Assembly: GCA_028283725.1 (NCBI GenBank)
Contig: JAPWKC010000002.1
Span: 131,501-195,500, forward strand
Direction: 5' to 3'
Length of the DNA: 64,000 nucleotides
From: Neorhizobium sp.
GTDB lineage: Bacteria; Pseudomonadota; Alphaproteobacteria; Rhizobiales; Rhizobiaceae
In this document: positions 1-9,091 of the stretch, one piece after another
Layout of the letters: each line of letters opens with the position of its first letter
How positions within the stretch are numbered: position 1 is the stretch's first letter
Position numbers and translations under genes: made by a program
Notes under the pieces: generated by a model
What the model was told of the DNA's origin: nothing
What the model saw: only the letters and a program-made list of their open reading frames with translations
Databases searched by the model: none

Positions 1-2
1 TC

Positions 3-809
3 CTGCATGCGATACTGATCCTCTGTTCATTCGGCATGCTCTACCCGATCCTGTGGATGATCTCGGGCTCCTTTCGCCCGCAGGACGAACTGTTCGGTTC
101 GTCTTCGCTCATCCCGTCTGCGCTTGATCTCGGCGGCTACATCCGCGGATGGACGGGTCTGCAGGTAAGTTTCGGCCAGTTCTTCTGGAACTCGCTGATG
201 ATCTCGGTTCTGGCGACGATCGGCAATGTCGCGGGCTGTTCGCTTGCAGCCTTCGCTTTCGCGCGGCTGCGGTTTGCCGGCCGGAACTTCTGGTTCGCAC
301 TGATGCTCGGCACGCTGATGCTGCCCTATCACGTCGTGCTCATCCCCCAATATATCCTGTTCCTGCATCTCGGGTGGGTAAACACGCCGCTGCCGCTGAT
401 CATTCCGAAATATCTGGCGACGGATGCCTTCTTCATCTTCCTGATGGTGCAGTTCTTCCGCGGCATTCCCCGCGAACTGGACGAGGCCGCCGTGATGGAT
501 GGCTGCAGCCCCTTCCGCATCTACTGGAAGATCATGCTGCCGCTGTCTTCGCCGGTTCTGGCGACGGCTGCGATCTTCTCCTTCATCTGGACTTGGGACG
601 ATTTCTTCGGCCCGCTCATCTATCTCAACGACATCAACACCTACACGGTGCAGCTTGGCCTGCGCTCCTTCGTCGACTCGACCGGAAGCTCCGACTGGAC
701 GGCGCTGTTTGCCATGTCCAACCTGTCGCTCATTCCCGTCTTCCTGTTCTTCCTGTTCTTCCAGCGACTGCTGATCGAAGGCATCGCGACAACCGGTATG
801 AAACGCTGA
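3..809 (+). CDS. Carbohydrate ABC transporter permease, MalG/UgpE type (5' end outside window)
   Basis: Inner-membrane permease of a sugar ABC importer. The frame is open from the first bases of the window, so the start lies upstream and the first internal Met at base 36 is unlikely to be the real start. Several hydrophobic segments are visible. The EAA loop that docks the ATPase reads as a Glu-Ala-Ala-Val-Met-Asp-Gly stretch followed by a Leu-Pro pair, just before position 545. It is followed after 19 bases by a dehydrogenase and then by a MalK-type ATPase, so this is one operon; the binding protein and partner permease should lie upstream. The sugar cannot be read from the sequence. Confidence 0.9.
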   Translation: MHAILILCSFGMLYPILWMISGSFRPQDELFGSSSLIPSALDLGGYIRGWTGLQVSFGQFFWNSLMISVLATIGNVAGCSLAAFAFARLRFAGRNFWFALMLGTLMLPYHVVLIPQYILFLHLGWVNTPLPLIIPKYLATDAFFIFLMVQFFRGIPRELDEAAVMDGCSPFRIYWKIMLPLSSPVLATAAIFSFIWTWDDFFGPLIYLNDINTYTVQLGLRSFVDSTGSSDWTALFAMSNLSLIPVFLFFLFFQRLLIEGIATTGMKR

Positions 810-828
810 CAATCCGAAAGTCTATCCG

Positions 829-1854
829 ATGAAACCCGTTCGTTTTTCCGTAGTAGGCATCAACCACAACCATATCTTCGGGCAGGTGAACTGCCTGATC
901 GCGGCCGGTGCCGAGTTCGTCGGCTTCCACGCCGCAGAAGACGATCTCGCCGCCGAATTTTCCGGCATCTACCCCTATGTGCAACGCTATGACGATCCGC
1001 GCCGCGCCTATGACGACCCGCAGATCGACCTGATCGTCACGGCCGCCATCCCCGCCGACCGCGCAGCGATCGCGCTTGCGGCCATGCGCGCGGATAAGGA
1101 TGTCATGACCGACAAGCCGGGCATGACCACCCTCGACCAGCTCACGGAAATCCGGCGGGTGCAGAAGGAAACCGGCCGGATCTTCTCCGTCCTTTATTCC
1201 GAACATTTCGAAAACCGTGCCACCGTGAAGGCCGGCGAGCTGGTGGCGGCGGGGGCGATCGGCAAGGTCGTCTCGACTGCCGGCTTCGGCCCGCACCGGA
1301 TGCGCCCAGCCTCGCGTCCCGCATGGTTTTTCGAGCGGGAGCGATATGGCGGCATCCTCGTCGACATCGCCTCGCATCAATGCGAGCAGTTCCTGTTCTT
1401 CACCGGGGCAGACGCCGCCGAGATCCTGTCAGCGAGCGTCGGCAACCGCGCCCATCCGCAATGGCCGGGGCTTCAGGATAGCGGCGACATCCATTTGTCG
1501 ACGGGCAATGCCACCGGCTTCATCCGCGTCGACTGGTTCACGCCCGACGGTCTGCCGACCTGGGGCGACGGGCGCCTGTTCATCACCGGGACGCAGGGCA
1601 TGATCGAATTGCGCAAATATGTCGATATCGCCGGAAGGCCGGGGGGCGATCACCTGTTCCTGACGGATGCGACGGGCGTCACCCATATCGACTGCGCAGA
1701 CGTGGCACTGCCTTACGGCCCGCAGCTGGTTGCCGATATCCGCGACCGCACGGAAACGGCGATGCCGCAGGCGCGGTGCTTTGCGGCCATGGAAATCGCT
1801 CTCAAGGCACAGGCCAGGGCCGAAGCCCAGATTTCGGGAGGTGCACATGCCTAA
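829..1854 (+). CDS. Gfo/Idh/MocA family oxidoreductase (first of two)
   Basis: NAD(P)-dependent sugar or cyclitol dehydrogenase, 341 residues, cytoplasmic. The N-terminus VVGINHNHIFGQ takes the place of the Rossmann GxGxxG loop but is atypical, lacking the usual glycines. MTDKPGM is the counterpart of the family EKP motif, with Asp for Glu, and the C-terminal half has the Gfo/Idh/MocA alpha/beta fold pattern. It follows the permease gene and overlaps the next dehydrogenase by 8 bases, so the two are translationally coupled. The weak dinucleotide loop suggests specialised cofactor or substrate use. The substrate is not deducible; glucoside, inositol or aldose derivatives are typical of the family. 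Confidence 0.85.
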   Translation: MKPVRFSVVGINHNHIFGQVNCLIAAGAEFVGFHAAEDDLAAEFSGIYPYVQRYDDPRRAYDDPQIDLIVTAAIPADRAAIALAAMRADKDVMTDKPGMTTLDQLTEIRRVQKETGRIFSVLYSEHFENRATVKAGELVAAGAIGKVVSTAGFGPHRMRPASRPAWFFERERYGGILVDIASHQCEQFLFFTGADAAEILSASVGNRAHPQWPGLQDSGDIHLSTGNATGFIRVDWFTPDGLPTWGDGRLFITGTQGMIELRKYVDIAGRPGGDHLFLTDATGVTHIDCADVALPYGPQLVADIRDRTETAMPQARCFAAMEIALKAQARAEAQISGGAHA

Positions 1855-2914
1855 GCGCTTCAAGGTCGGCATCATCGGCTGCGGCATCGGCAAATCGCAT
1901 ATCGTCGAAGGCTATGTGCCGCATGCCGACAAGTTCGAGGTGGCGACCCTCTGCGATCTCGACGAGACGCGCCTCAACGCCGTGGCCGACGAATTTTCCA
2001 TCGCCGGCCGCACCCGCTCATCCGACGAGTTGATGGCCGATCCCGAGATCGACATCATCGACATCTGCACCCCGCCGGCCATCCACACCAAGCTCGTGCT
2101 GCAGGCACTGGCCGCAGGCAAGCATGTGGTGTGCGAAAAACCGCTCACCGGCTCGCTTGCCGAGGTGGACGCCGTGCGCCGGGCGGAAAAGGAGGCCAAG
2201 GGCCTGCTGATGCCGATCTTCCAGTATCGCTACGGCGACGGCGCACAAGAGGCCAAGCGCATCATCGAGGCAGGCCTTGCCGGCAAGCCCTATGTGGCAA
2301 CGGCCGAGACCTATTGGCGCCGCACATCGGACTATTACGACAATCCGTGGCGTGGCCGCTGGGCGACCGAACTCGGTGGGGTATTGATGACCCACGCGAT
2401 CCATCTGCATGACATGCTGACCTATCTGCTGGGGCCGATCGAGCGGGTGTTCGCCCGCGCCGACACCCGCGTTAACACGATCGAGGTGGAGGACTGCGTT
2501 TCGGCGAGCCTGCTGATGCAGAGCGGCGCGCTCGCCTCTCTGACGGCGACGCTCGGGGCGGCGGAAGAGACGAGCCGCCTGCATCTCGCCTTCGAGAATG
2601 TGACGATCGAAAGCAACCACGCGGCCTATTCGCCCGGCGACGGCCCGTGGAAGATCGTTGCGACGAACGACGAAACCCGCAAGGCGATCGACACGCTTCT
2701 GGCGGACACGAAACCGGTCGGCCGGCGCTTCAACGGTCAGATGGAAGCCTTCTACCACGCTCTGGTCAGCGGCGAAAAACCGCCCGTCACGAGCGAGGAT
2801 GCCCGCCGTTCGCTGGAACTGGTGACCGCCATCTATCATTCGCGCGACACGCATTCGGACGTGGTGCTGCCGATCACCGAAGCACATCCGAAATATCAGA
2901 GCTGGCGGCCCTGA
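1847..2914 (+). CDS. Gfo/Idh/MocA family oxidoreductase (second of two)
   Basis: Cytoplasmic NAD(P)-dependent dehydrogenase, 355 residues from the chosen ATG. That ATG has a strong GGGAGGT ribosome site 5 bases upstream; a longer reading frame extends back but only overlaps the previous gene. The Rossmann motif [12 protein letters not shown] is near residue 10 and the family EKP motif occurs in VVCEKPLTG. It overlaps the preceding paralogue by 8 bases, and the ATPase gene follows 29 bases later. Such pairs in sugar ABC operons commonly carry out successive or reversible oxidation of the imported sugar; which one is inference here. Confidence 0.88.
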   Translation: MPKRFKVGIIGCGIGKSHIVEGYVPHADKFEVATLCDLDETRLNAVADEFSIAGRTRSSDELMADPEIDIIDICTPPAIHTKLVLQALAAGKHVVCEKPLTGSLAEVDAVRRAEKEAKGLLMPIFQYRYGDGAQEAKRIIEAGLAGKPYVATAETYWRRTSDYYDNPWRGRWATELGGVLMTHAIHLHDMLTYLLGPIERVFARADTRVNTIEVEDCVSASLLMQSGALASLTATLGAAEETSRLHLAFENVTIESNHAAYSPGDGPWKIVATNDETRKAIDTLLADTKPVGRRFNGQMEAFYHALVSGEKPPVTSEDARRSLELVTAIYHSRDTHSDVVLPITEAHPKYQSWRP

Positions 2915-2943
2915 ACCGGGCACCCTCGGGAGGAGATTTCCAC

Positions 2944-4020
2944 ATGGCAAGCACGATCACGCTCGACAAGATCCAGAAACGCTACGGGGCGCTGCCCGTC
3001 ATCCATGGCGTCGATCTCAAGATCGAGCCGGGAGAATTCACCGTCTTCGTCGGCCCGTCCGGCTGCGGCAAGTCCACGCTGTTGCGCATGATCGCCGGAT
3101 TGGAGGAGATTTCCGGCGGTGAATTGCGCATTGACGGCGTGCGCGTCAATGAGACGGCTGCCTCCAAGCGCGGCATTGCGATGGTCTTCCAGTCCTATGC
3201 GCTCTATCCGCATATGAGCGTCTACAAGAACCTCTCCTTCGGGCTCGAAACCGCGGGCCTTCCCAAGGCGGAGATCGAAAAGCGGGTGAAGCGGGCCGCC
3301 GATATCCTGCAGATCGAACCGCTTCTGCAGCGCCGGCCGAAAGCGCTGTCCGGCGGCCAGCGCCAGCGCGTCGCGATCGGCCGGGCGATCGTCCGCGAGC
3401 CGGGCATTTTCCTGTTCGACGAACCCCTCTCCAACCTCGATGCGGAACTGCGCGTGCAGATGCGCGTCGAACTGTCGAAACTGCACCAGCGGCTCGGCAG
3501 CACGATGATCTACGTCACCCATGACCAGGTGGAAGCGATGACCATGGCCGACAAGATCGTCGTTCTGCGCGACGGGCGCATCATGCAGGCCGGCCGGCCG
3601 CTCGACCTCTACAACAATCCCGCCAACCAGTTCGTCGCCGGCTTTATCGGCTCGCCGAAGATGAACTTTCTCTCCGCTCGCCTCGATCAGAAGGATGCAT
3701 CGCGCCGCACGATCGAGATCGGCGGCAAGCGGATCGCGCTGGAGCGGCCGATCACCGCCAAGGAAGGCGAGCCGCTGACGTTCGGACTGCGCCCCGAACA
3801 CATCCAGGCCGACGATGCCGGCATTTCTCTCGGCGGGGGATCGGTGCAGCTCGTCGAACATCTCGGCGGCTCGACGGTTGTCTATGCCAACACCCAGGAC
3901 GGTCAGGCTGCCACCGTCCTTCTCGACGGCCAGCGTCCGATCCGCATCGGCGAGACCATCCCGCTCTTCTTCGATCCGGCCAAGACACATATTTTCGGCA
4001 CGGACGGCCGCAGGGTCTGA
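2944..4020 (+). CDS. Sugar ABC transporter ATP-binding protein, MalK/UgpC type
   Basis: ATPase that energises the upstream sugar permeases, 358 residues. Walker [10 protein letters not shown] is at residues 37-45, the signature LSGGQRQR near 137, Walker B FLFDEP follows, and the switch histidine sits in VTHDQVEA. The C-terminal 120 residues form the regulatory OB-fold extension typical of MalK relatives. The start is set by the GGGAGGAG ribosome site just upstream; the in-frame extension to about 2647 lies inside the previous gene and is discarded. It is the last gene of the operon. All ATPase motifs are canonical, unlike the GlpS/GlpT pair later in the window. Confidence 0.93.
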   Translation: MASTITLDKIQKRYGALPVIHGVDLKIEPGEFTVFVGPSGCGKSTLLRMIAGLEEISGGELRIDGVRVNETAASKRGIAMVFQSYALYPHMSVYKNLSFGLETAGLPKAEIEKRVKRAADILQIEPLLQRRPKALSGGQRQRVAIGRAIVREPGIFLFDEPLSNLDAELRVQMRVELSKLHQRLGSTMIYVTHDQVEAMTMADKIVVLRDGRIMQAGRPLDLYNNPANQFVAGFIGSPKMNFLSARLDQKDASRRTIEIGGKRIALERPITAKEGEPLTFGLRPEHIQADDAGISLGGGSVQLVEHLGGSTVVYANTQDGQAATVLLDGQRPIRIGETIPLFFDPAKTHIFGTDGRRV

Positions 4021-4132
4021 CCGGGCATCCGGCTGATCGTGCGACCATTGGCCGATGCCGTCGGTATTGCGAGATAAAATCGGCTTCAAGGTGCGGTGTC
4101 GGAGCATCGCATCTCCATTCCGGCCGACGAAA

Positions 4133-4187
4133 TTTCGTATTCAAAAACCATATAATTCTACTTTAATTATAATATCGAATTATATTG
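4133..4187 (+). promoter_or_regulatory. Palindromic promoter/operator, copy 1
   Basis: AT-rich island in GC-rich DNA upstream of the first binding-protein gene. TATAATTC at 4151-4158 pairs with GAATTATA at 4177-4184 across 18 bases. In the middle lies the self-complementary ATTATAAT (4166-4173), which contains a perfect -10 box. TTTCGTATT precedes at 4133. The same elements with identical spacing recur at 5879, so this is probably promoter plus operator. The regulator is unknown; the LysR gene at 12170 is a candidate. Confidence 0.6.
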
Positions 4188-4266
4188 CAGTGCGGCAAGG
4201 CCGATGAAACTATGGCCGGACAACAAGGGTCGTTCAAAGGCCCGAACCGCCAGTAGGAGAACATTG

Positions 4267-5118
4267 ATGAACCGCATTATGAAAGCCGGTCTTGCCGGCT
4301 TCGCGACTCTTTTTGCCTGCAGCCCCGCCTTTGCGATCGGCGATACGATCAAGACCGCGATCGACGCCACGTTCGCGCCGCATGCCATGCCGACCCTCGA
4401 TGGCAAGCTGGAAGGTTTCAACGTCGACCTGATCAACCTGATCGGCGACCGTCTCGGCAAGAAGGTGGAGCTGACCGGCGCGCAGTTTTCGAGCCTCGTA
4501 CCCGCCCTGCAGGCCGGCACCTACGATTTCCTCGCAGCCCCCGTTACCGTGAACAAGGAACGCTCTGCCAACCTTCTCTTCACCGAGGGGTTCATGGACA
4601 CCAATTTCAGCTTCACGGTTCCGGCAAACGCCCCCGACTACAAGACACTCGAAGACTTCAAGGGCAAGACGATCGCCGTCAACAAGGGCTCGGCCTACGA
4701 AAGCTTCCTGCGCGACAAGGAAAAGGATTACGGCTGGAAGGTCGAGAGCTACGGCACCAATTCGGATGCCATGGCCGCCGTTCTCTCCGGCCGCGCCGAC
4801 GCCAACCTTTCGGGCAATACCACGGCCGCATGGTCGGTGAAGAAAAACCCGAAGCTGAAGCTCTCCTACGAATATGCGACCGGCCTAGTCTGGGCTTTCC
4901 CTTTCCGTAAGGGTGATGAAAAGGACCGCGATCTCGTCGAAAAGGCTCTCGAATGCCTGAAGCTCGACGGCTCGATGGCCAAGCTTTCGGAAAAATGGTT
5001 CGGCGTCACGCCGGTTGCCGGAACGACGATCGTCACCCCGACCAAGGGTTTTGGTACGCCGGGCTTCGAGGGTTACGTGGATGACGACCACAAGCCATCC
5101 TGTGACAACCTGAAGTAA
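4267..5118 (+). CDS. Family 3 periplasmic amino-acid-type binding protein (paralogue 1)
   Basis: Periplasmic solute-binding protein, 283 residues. An N-terminal signal peptide ends near ACSPAFA, followed by the type 3 binding-protein fold (SBP_bac_3). It ends in a lysine after DDDHKPSCDNL. The ATG with GTAGGAGA upstream is used here. It has the same length as the protein encoded at 6012 and aligns to it without gaps, with more than three quarters of positions identical by eye. Differences gather around residues 205-215, a likely specificity region. It serves the permease/ATPase genes at 6968-9070. By context the ligand is a hydantoin, N-carbamoyl amino acid or D-amino acid; that is inference. 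Confidence 0.92.
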   Translation: MNRIMKAGLAGFATLFACSPAFAIGDTIKTAIDATFAPHAMPTLDGKLEGFNVDLINLIGDRLGKKVELTGAQFSSLVPALQAGTYDFLAAPVTVNKERSANLLFTEGFMDTNFSFTVPANAPDYKTLEDFKGKTIAVNKGSAYESFLRDKEKDYGWKVESYGTNSDAMAAVLSGRADANLSGNTTAAWSVKKNPKLKLSYEYATGLVWAFPFRKGDEKDRDLVEKALECLKLDGSMAKLSEKWFGVTPVAGTTIVTPTKGFGTPGFEGYVDDDHKPSCDNLK

Positions 5119-5126
5119 CGCGCGTC

Positions 5127-5160
5127 GCGGACGGGCGGGACCTCCCACCTGCCCGTCCGC
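5127..5160 (+). terminator. GC-rich hairpin after binding protein 1
   Basis: GCGGACGGGC pairs perfectly with GCCCGTCCGC across a 14-base loop that can extend the stem by three more pairs. There is no T run, so it is either a weak terminator or an mRNA 3'-stabilising hairpin. Such hairpins are common after binding-protein genes that must outproduce their membrane partners. Confidence 0.5.
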
Positions 5161-5190
5161 AGCCTTACCCTGACCGAAAGACCCTGACCG

Positions 5191-5832
5191 ATGCCCGACT
5201 TGACGACGTTTCAGCCACCGGCGGATGTCGGATCGACCCTGTTTGACGATGACGTCTCAGCCATCATCCGACGCCTGATCCGCCAGGGCAGACCCGATAA
5301 TCCGATCGCTTTCTACGGCTCCTCGTCCTTTCTGTTCTGGACACGGCTGTGTGAGGATCTCGGCACGACACGGGCCGTCAATCTGGGCTTCGGCGGCGGC
5401 ACCAACGCCACCGCGCTGCATTATTTCGACCGCCTCCTTCTGCCGCTTCGCCCGTCGAAAATAGTGCTCTATTTCGGCGAGAACGACATTTCGAACGACG
5501 GCCTGACCGGACGGTCGACCTTCACGCGCTTCGAGGCACTCATCGCCAGGATCAGACAGAGCTTTGGCGCAATCCCGGTTTTCTGCCTGTCGACGAAGCA
5601 GAGCCCTGGCAAGTGGATCTATGCGGATGAAGTCAACGAGTTCAACACACTCGTTGCTGCCGCATGTGCTTCAGCCGACAACCTTCACTATGTCGATATC
5701 TGCTCCGTCCTGATGGGCGAGAACGGCAAGCCGATGAGCCGCTATTTCATCGCGGACAAGGTGCACGTCAACGACGGCGGCTACGGCCTGTGGGCGCGTA
5801 TCCTGAAACAGACACCCGGATTGCTCGACTGA
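5191..5832 (+). CDS. SGNH/GDSL-family hydrolase
   Basis: Small cytoplasmic esterase or lipase-like hydrolase, 213 residues, no signal peptide. Block I is YGSSSF (Ser44-46, nucleophile most likely Ser45), block II is the glycine-rich GFGGG near 67-70, block III is GEND at 96-99, and block V is DKVH with Asp189 and His192. All catalytic elements of the SGNH superfamily are therefore present. It sits between two duplicated binding-protein modules in a hydantoin cluster, an unusual place. It might deacylate an imported substrate, but nothing in the sequence identifies one. The ribosome site upstream is weak (GAAAGA). Confidence 0.75.
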   Translation: MPDLTTFQPPADVGSTLFDDDVSAIIRRLIRQGRPDNPIAFYGSSSFLFWTRLCEDLGTTRAVNLGFGGGTNATALHYFDRLLLPLRPSKIVLYFGENDISNDGLTGRSTFTRFEALIARIRQSFGAIPVFCLSTKQSPGKWIYADEVNEFNTLVAAACASADNLHYVDICSVLMGENGKPMSRYFIADKVHVNDGGYGLWARILKQTPGLLD

Positions 5833-5878
5833 GCCTGATGCCCGCAAGCCGTGCTTGCCTAAGATGGCCGGCACAGGC

Positions 5879-5933
5879 TTTCGTATTTGAAATTCGTATA
5901 ATTCAACTATGATTATAATTCCGAATTATATTG
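5879..5933 (+). promoter_or_regulatory. Palindromic promoter/operator, copy 2
   Basis: Second copy of the AT-rich element. TATAATTC (5897-5904) and GAATTATA (5923-5930) are separated by 18 bases with ATTATAAT in the centre (5912-5919), and TTTCGTATT lies at 5879, all spaced as in the copy at 4133. The 5' leader before the gene (ending GTAGGAGAACATTG) is also conserved, so promoter, leader and gene were duplicated together. Confidence 0.6.
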
Positions 5934-6011
5934 CGCCGCAGCGATAGTTGATAAAAATAAGCGCAGATAACAGGGCCATCCAAGGCCCGGTCCGCCAGTA
6001 GGAGAACATTG

Positions 6012-6863
6012 ATGAACCGCATGATGAAGGCCGGTCTTGCCGGCTTCGTGACCCTTTTTGCCTGTAGCCCGGCTTTTGCAATGGGTGATACGATCAAGAC
6101 CGCGCTCGACGGCACATTCGCGCCGCACGCCATGCCGACGCTGGATGGCAAGGTCGAAGGCTTCAACGTCGATCTCGCCAATCTGATCGGCGAACGGCTC
6201 GGCAAGAAGGTGGACATTACCGCCGCGCAGTTCTCCAGTCTCATTCCGGGCCTGCAGGCCGGAACCTATGATTTCCTGGCCGCACCGGTGAATGTCAACA
6301 AGGAGCGCGCCGCGAGCCTTCTCTTCACCGAAGGCTTCATGGATTCCAATTTCAGCTTCACGGTGCCCGCCAGCGCGCCCGATTACAAGACGCTCGAAGA
6401 CTTCAAGGGCAAGACGATAGCCGTCAACAAGGGCTCGTCCTACGAGAGCTTCCTCAAGGACCGCGAGAAGGAATACGGCTGGAAGGTCGAAGCCTACAGC
6501 ACCAATACCGATGCCGTTTCCGCCGTCATGACCGGCCGCGCGGATGCCAATCTGGCCGGCACGACGGTTGCCGCCTGGGCCGTCAAGAAGAACGCGCGCC
6601 TGAAGCTTTCCTACGAATATCAGACCGGTCAGGTCGTCGCGCTCTCCTTCCGCAAGGGCGATGAGAAGAACCGCGATCTCGTCGATAAGGCACTGGAATG
6701 CCTGAAGGTCGATGGCTCGATGGCCAAGCTCTCGGAAAAATGGTTCGGCTTCACGCCGGTTGCCGGAACGACGATCGTCACGCCTTCCAAGGGTTACGGC
6801 ACACCCGGTTTCGACGGCTATACCGACGATGACCACAAGCCGTCCTGTGACAACCTGAAATGA
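6012..6863 (+). CDS. Family 3 periplasmic amino-acid-type binding protein (paralogue 2)
   Basis: Periplasmic binding protein of 283 residues with a cleavable signal peptide ending near ACSPAFA. It is a close paralogue of the protein encoded at 4267, with conserved promoter, leader and ribosome site (GTAGGAGA). It is the copy directly upstream of the ATPase gene. The block around residues 205-215 (QTGQVVALSF against ATGLVWAFPF in the other copy) differs strongly, suggesting that the two proteins feed different ligands to the same permeases. The start is the ATG following a TTG; the TTG codon is treated as leader because the first paralogue has the same arrangement. Confidence 0.92.
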   Translation: MNRMMKAGLAGFVTLFACSPAFAMGDTIKTALDGTFAPHAMPTLDGKVEGFNVDLANLIGERLGKKVDITAAQFSSLIPGLQAGTYDFLAAPVNVNKERAASLLFTEGFMDSNFSFTVPASAPDYKTLEDFKGKTIAVNKGSSYESFLKDREKEYGWKVEAYSTNTDAVSAVMTGRADANLAGTTVAAWAVKKNARLKLSYEYQTGQVVALSFRKGDEKNRDLVDKALECLKVDGSMAKLSEKWFGFTPVAGTTIVTPSKGYGTPGFDGYTDDDHKPSCDNLK

Positions 6864-6870
6864 CGCATGA

Positions 6871-6901
6871 CGCGGGCGAACGGGATATCTCCTCGCCCGC
6901 G
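6871..6901 (+). terminator. GC-rich hairpin after binding protein 2
   Basis: CGCGGGCGA pairs perfectly with TCGCCCGCG over a 13-base loop. There is no T run. It occupies the same place as the hairpin after the first paralogue, so it is likely an expression-balancing or 3'-end-protecting structure between the binding protein and the transporter genes. Confidence 0.45.
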
Positions 6902-6967
6902 CGCACATTCCACTGAGAGAATAAAGCCGGCCTCGACACTGTCGGGCCGTGCCTGCCGGAGTAGCCC

Positions 6968-7711
6968 ATGGCCAATCGCCCGATGCTGGAAATCGCCGCG
7001 CTGGAAAAGCGTTTCGGTTCCAACACGATCCTGAAGAACATCGACCTGAAAGTGGCGGAGGGCGAGCTCGTTTTCGTCATCGGCCCGTCGGGTTCCGGCA
7101 AAAGCACGATGCTGCGCTGTTGCAACCGGCTGGAAGAGCCGACATCCGGCGACATCATCGTCGATGGCCGCAACATCATGCAGGGCACCAGCCGCGATCT
7201 CGACAGGATGCGGCTTCAGGTGGGCATGGTGTTCCAGGGCTTTCACCTCTATCCGCATATGAGCGTTCTGAAGAACGTCACGCTGGCACAGCGCAAGGCG
7301 TTGAAGCGGACGAAGGCGGAAGCTGACGCCCGCGCCATGGACATGCTGGAACGTGTCGGCATGGAGCATAAGGCAGACGCCTACCCGGCCGAATTGTCCG
7401 GCGGCCAGCAACAGCGCGTCGCAATCGCCCGCGCGCTGGCGCTCGATCCCAAGGTCATGCTCTTCGACGAGCCGACATCGGCGCTCGACCCGGAACTCGT
7501 CGGTTCCGTCCTGAAAGTCATGAAAGATCTGCGCGCCAAGGGCATGACCATGCTCGTCGTCAGTCATGAGATGGGCTTTGCCCGCGAAACGGCCGATCGC
7601 GTTGTGTTCATGGATGGCGGCGTAATCGTCGAGGAGGGCACGCCCGAGCAGATTTTCGGCGCACCGCAGGCGGAACGCACCAAAGCTTTCCTGTCGCGCG
7701 TTTCCGGTTGA
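6968..7711 (+). CDS. Polar amino-acid-type ABC transporter ATPase (GlnQ/HisP family)
   Basis: Cytoplasmic ATPase of 247 residues for the importer encoded here. Walker A is GPSGSGKST near residue 36, the signature is LSGGQQQR, Walker B is VMLFDEP, and the switch histidine is in VVSHEMGFA. All motifs are canonical. Length and sequence fit the GlnQ/HisP branch, which works with family 3 binding proteins such as the two upstream. The first permease gene follows after 9 bases, so these form one operon. The substrate is presumably hydantoin- or carbamoyl-amino-acid-like, given the catabolic genes downstream. Confidence 0.93.
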   Translation: MANRPMLEIAALEKRFGSNTILKNIDLKVAEGELVFVIGPSGSGKSTMLRCCNRLEEPTSGDIIVDGRNIMQGTSRDLDRMRLQVGMVFQGFHLYPHMSVLKNVTLAQRKALKRTKAEADARAMDMLERVGMEHKADAYPAELSGGQQQRVAIARALALDPKVMLFDEPTSALDPELVGSVLKVMKDLRAKGMTMLVVSHEMGFARETADRVVFMDGGVIVEEGTPEQIFGAPQAERTKAFLSRVSG

Positions 7712-7720
7712 GGCGACGGC

Positions 7721-8395
7721 ATGGATCGCTTCCTTCAAACCTTCTTCAACCCGGTGGTCGCGGCGAAATACGCGCCCGACATCATTGCCGGGATATGGGT
7801 GACGCTCGAGATTGCGGCAGCCGTCATCATTGCCGGCATCGGGCTCGGCCTGCTGCTTGCCTGCCTGCGCGCGTATCGCATCAAGGTCTTGAACTTCTTC
7901 ATCATCTGCTTTGCCGATATCTTTCGTGCGCTGCCGCCGCTTGTCGTCATCCTCATTCTCTATTTCGGCTTCCCGTCGATCGGCATTCGCCTCTCCGGCC
8001 CGATGGTGCTGTTCATCGTTCTGTCGCTGACGCTGGCCGCCTTTGCCGAGGAAATCTTCTGGGCCGGTTTCTCTTCCGTGGAAAAAGGCCAGTGGGAGGC
8101 AGGGATCGCAACAGGCCTCGGCTTTTCGCGTACGCTTGTCTATATCGCGCTTCCCCAGGCCGTGCGCCTCGCCTTTCCGCCGCTCGTCAACCGCGTGCTG
8201 GCGATCACCAAGATGACGGCCCTCGGCTCGCCGATCGGCGTTTCCGAAATCCTCTCCAGCGCCACGACGGCGCAGAGCTTTTCCGGCAGCGCCACACCCC
8301 TCACCATGTCAGTCGCCGCTTATCTCGCCATTTTCGTGCCGATGGTGATCGTCGCCCGGTGGCTCGAAGGCCGTACGGCCTGGAAGAAGCGATAG
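7721..8395 (+). CDS. Amino-acid-type ABC transporter permease 1 (HisM/GlnP family)
   Basis: Inner-membrane permease, 224 residues, with about five hydrophobic segments. The ATPase-docking EAA loop is visible as WEAGIATGLGFSRT followed by ALPQA, near residues 125-145. It is the first of a pair of related permeases that together form the channel with the ATPase encoded upstream. It ends directly in front of the ribosome site of the second permease. The length is normal for the HisM/GlnP family. Specificity resides mainly in the two binding proteins, so this gene alone does not identify the solute. Confidence 0.92.
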   Translation: MDRFLQTFFNPVVAAKYAPDIIAGIWVTLEIAAAVIIAGIGLGLLLACLRAYRIKVLNFFIICFADIFRALPPLVVILILYFGFPSIGIRLSGPMVLFIVLSLTLAAFAEEIFWAGFSSVEKGQWEAGIATGLGFSRTLVYIALPQAVRLAFPPLVNRVLAITKMTALGSPIGVSEILSSATTAQSFSGSATPLTMSVAAYLAIFVPMVIVARWLEGRTAWKKR

Positions 8396-8404
8396 GAGAT
8401 GGAA

Positions 8405-9070
8405 ATGGATAGTCTCCTCGACCAGTTCTTCAATCTGGACGTCATGCGCCAGTCCCTGCCGCTCCTCCTCAATGGCCTGTGGATGACCCTGCAGCTGTGC
8501 TGCGCCGTCATTCTGCTTGGCCTTGTCGGCGGGCTTGTCGTGGCACTCGGCAATATGAGCCCGCGCCGCTGGGTCCGCTGGCCGGCCGTCGTCTACACCG
8601 ACCTTTTTCGTGCCCTGCCGCCGCTGGTGCTGCTGATCTTCATCTATTCCGGCCTGCCCTTTGCCGGGATCAACGTCTCGCCGTTTACCGCCGTCGTCAT
8701 CGCCTTCCTCCTCAACAACTCCTCCTATTATGCGGAGGTCTACCGCGCCGGCCTCATCTCCGTGCCGAAGGGACAGGCGGAAGCGGCCAAGGCGACCGGT
8801 CTTAGCAAGGCACAAGCGCTGATCCATGTGATCCTGCCGCAGGCAATCCGCAATGTCCTGCCGGATCTCCTTTCCAACACGGTCGAGGTGGTGAAGCTCA
8901 CCTCGCTCGCCTCGGTCATCTCGCTGTCGGAGCTGCTCTACAGCGCCAACATGGCCCGCTCCGTCACCTACAATGCCTCGCCTCTCGTGCTGGCGGCGCT
9001 GATTTACCTCATCCTGCTCTGGCCGCTGGTGCGGCTTGTCAGCCACTTCCAGCGGCGGCTTGCCGCCTGA
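8405..9070 (+). CDS. Amino-acid-type ABC transporter permease 2 (HisQ/GlnP family)
   Basis: Inner-membrane permease, 221 residues, partner of the preceding gene product. Two ATG codons lie two codons apart. The second is chosen because AGGAG at 8394-8398 then sits 6 bases upstream, whereas the first ATG directly abuts it. The EAA loop reads AEAAKATGLSKAQ followed by ILPQA. A hydrophobic start and about five membrane segments are typical. It completes a standard two-permease, one-ATPase, binding-protein set, here with two alternative binding proteins. The carbamoylase gene follows 21 bases later, tying the transporter to hydantoin catabolism. Confidence 0.92.
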   Translation: MDSLLDQFFNLDVMRQSLPLLLNGLWMTLQLCCAVILLGLVGGLVVALGNMSPRRWVRWPAVVYTDLFRALPPLVLLIFIYSGLPFAGINVSPFTAVVIAFLLNNSSYYAEVYRAGLISVPKGQAEAAKATGLSKAQALIHVILPQAIRNVLPDLLSNTVEVVKLTSLASVISLSELLYSANMARSVTYNASPLVLAALIYLILLWPLVRLVSHFQRRLAA

Positions 9071-9091
9071 TCGCATCGAAAGGATTGAACC

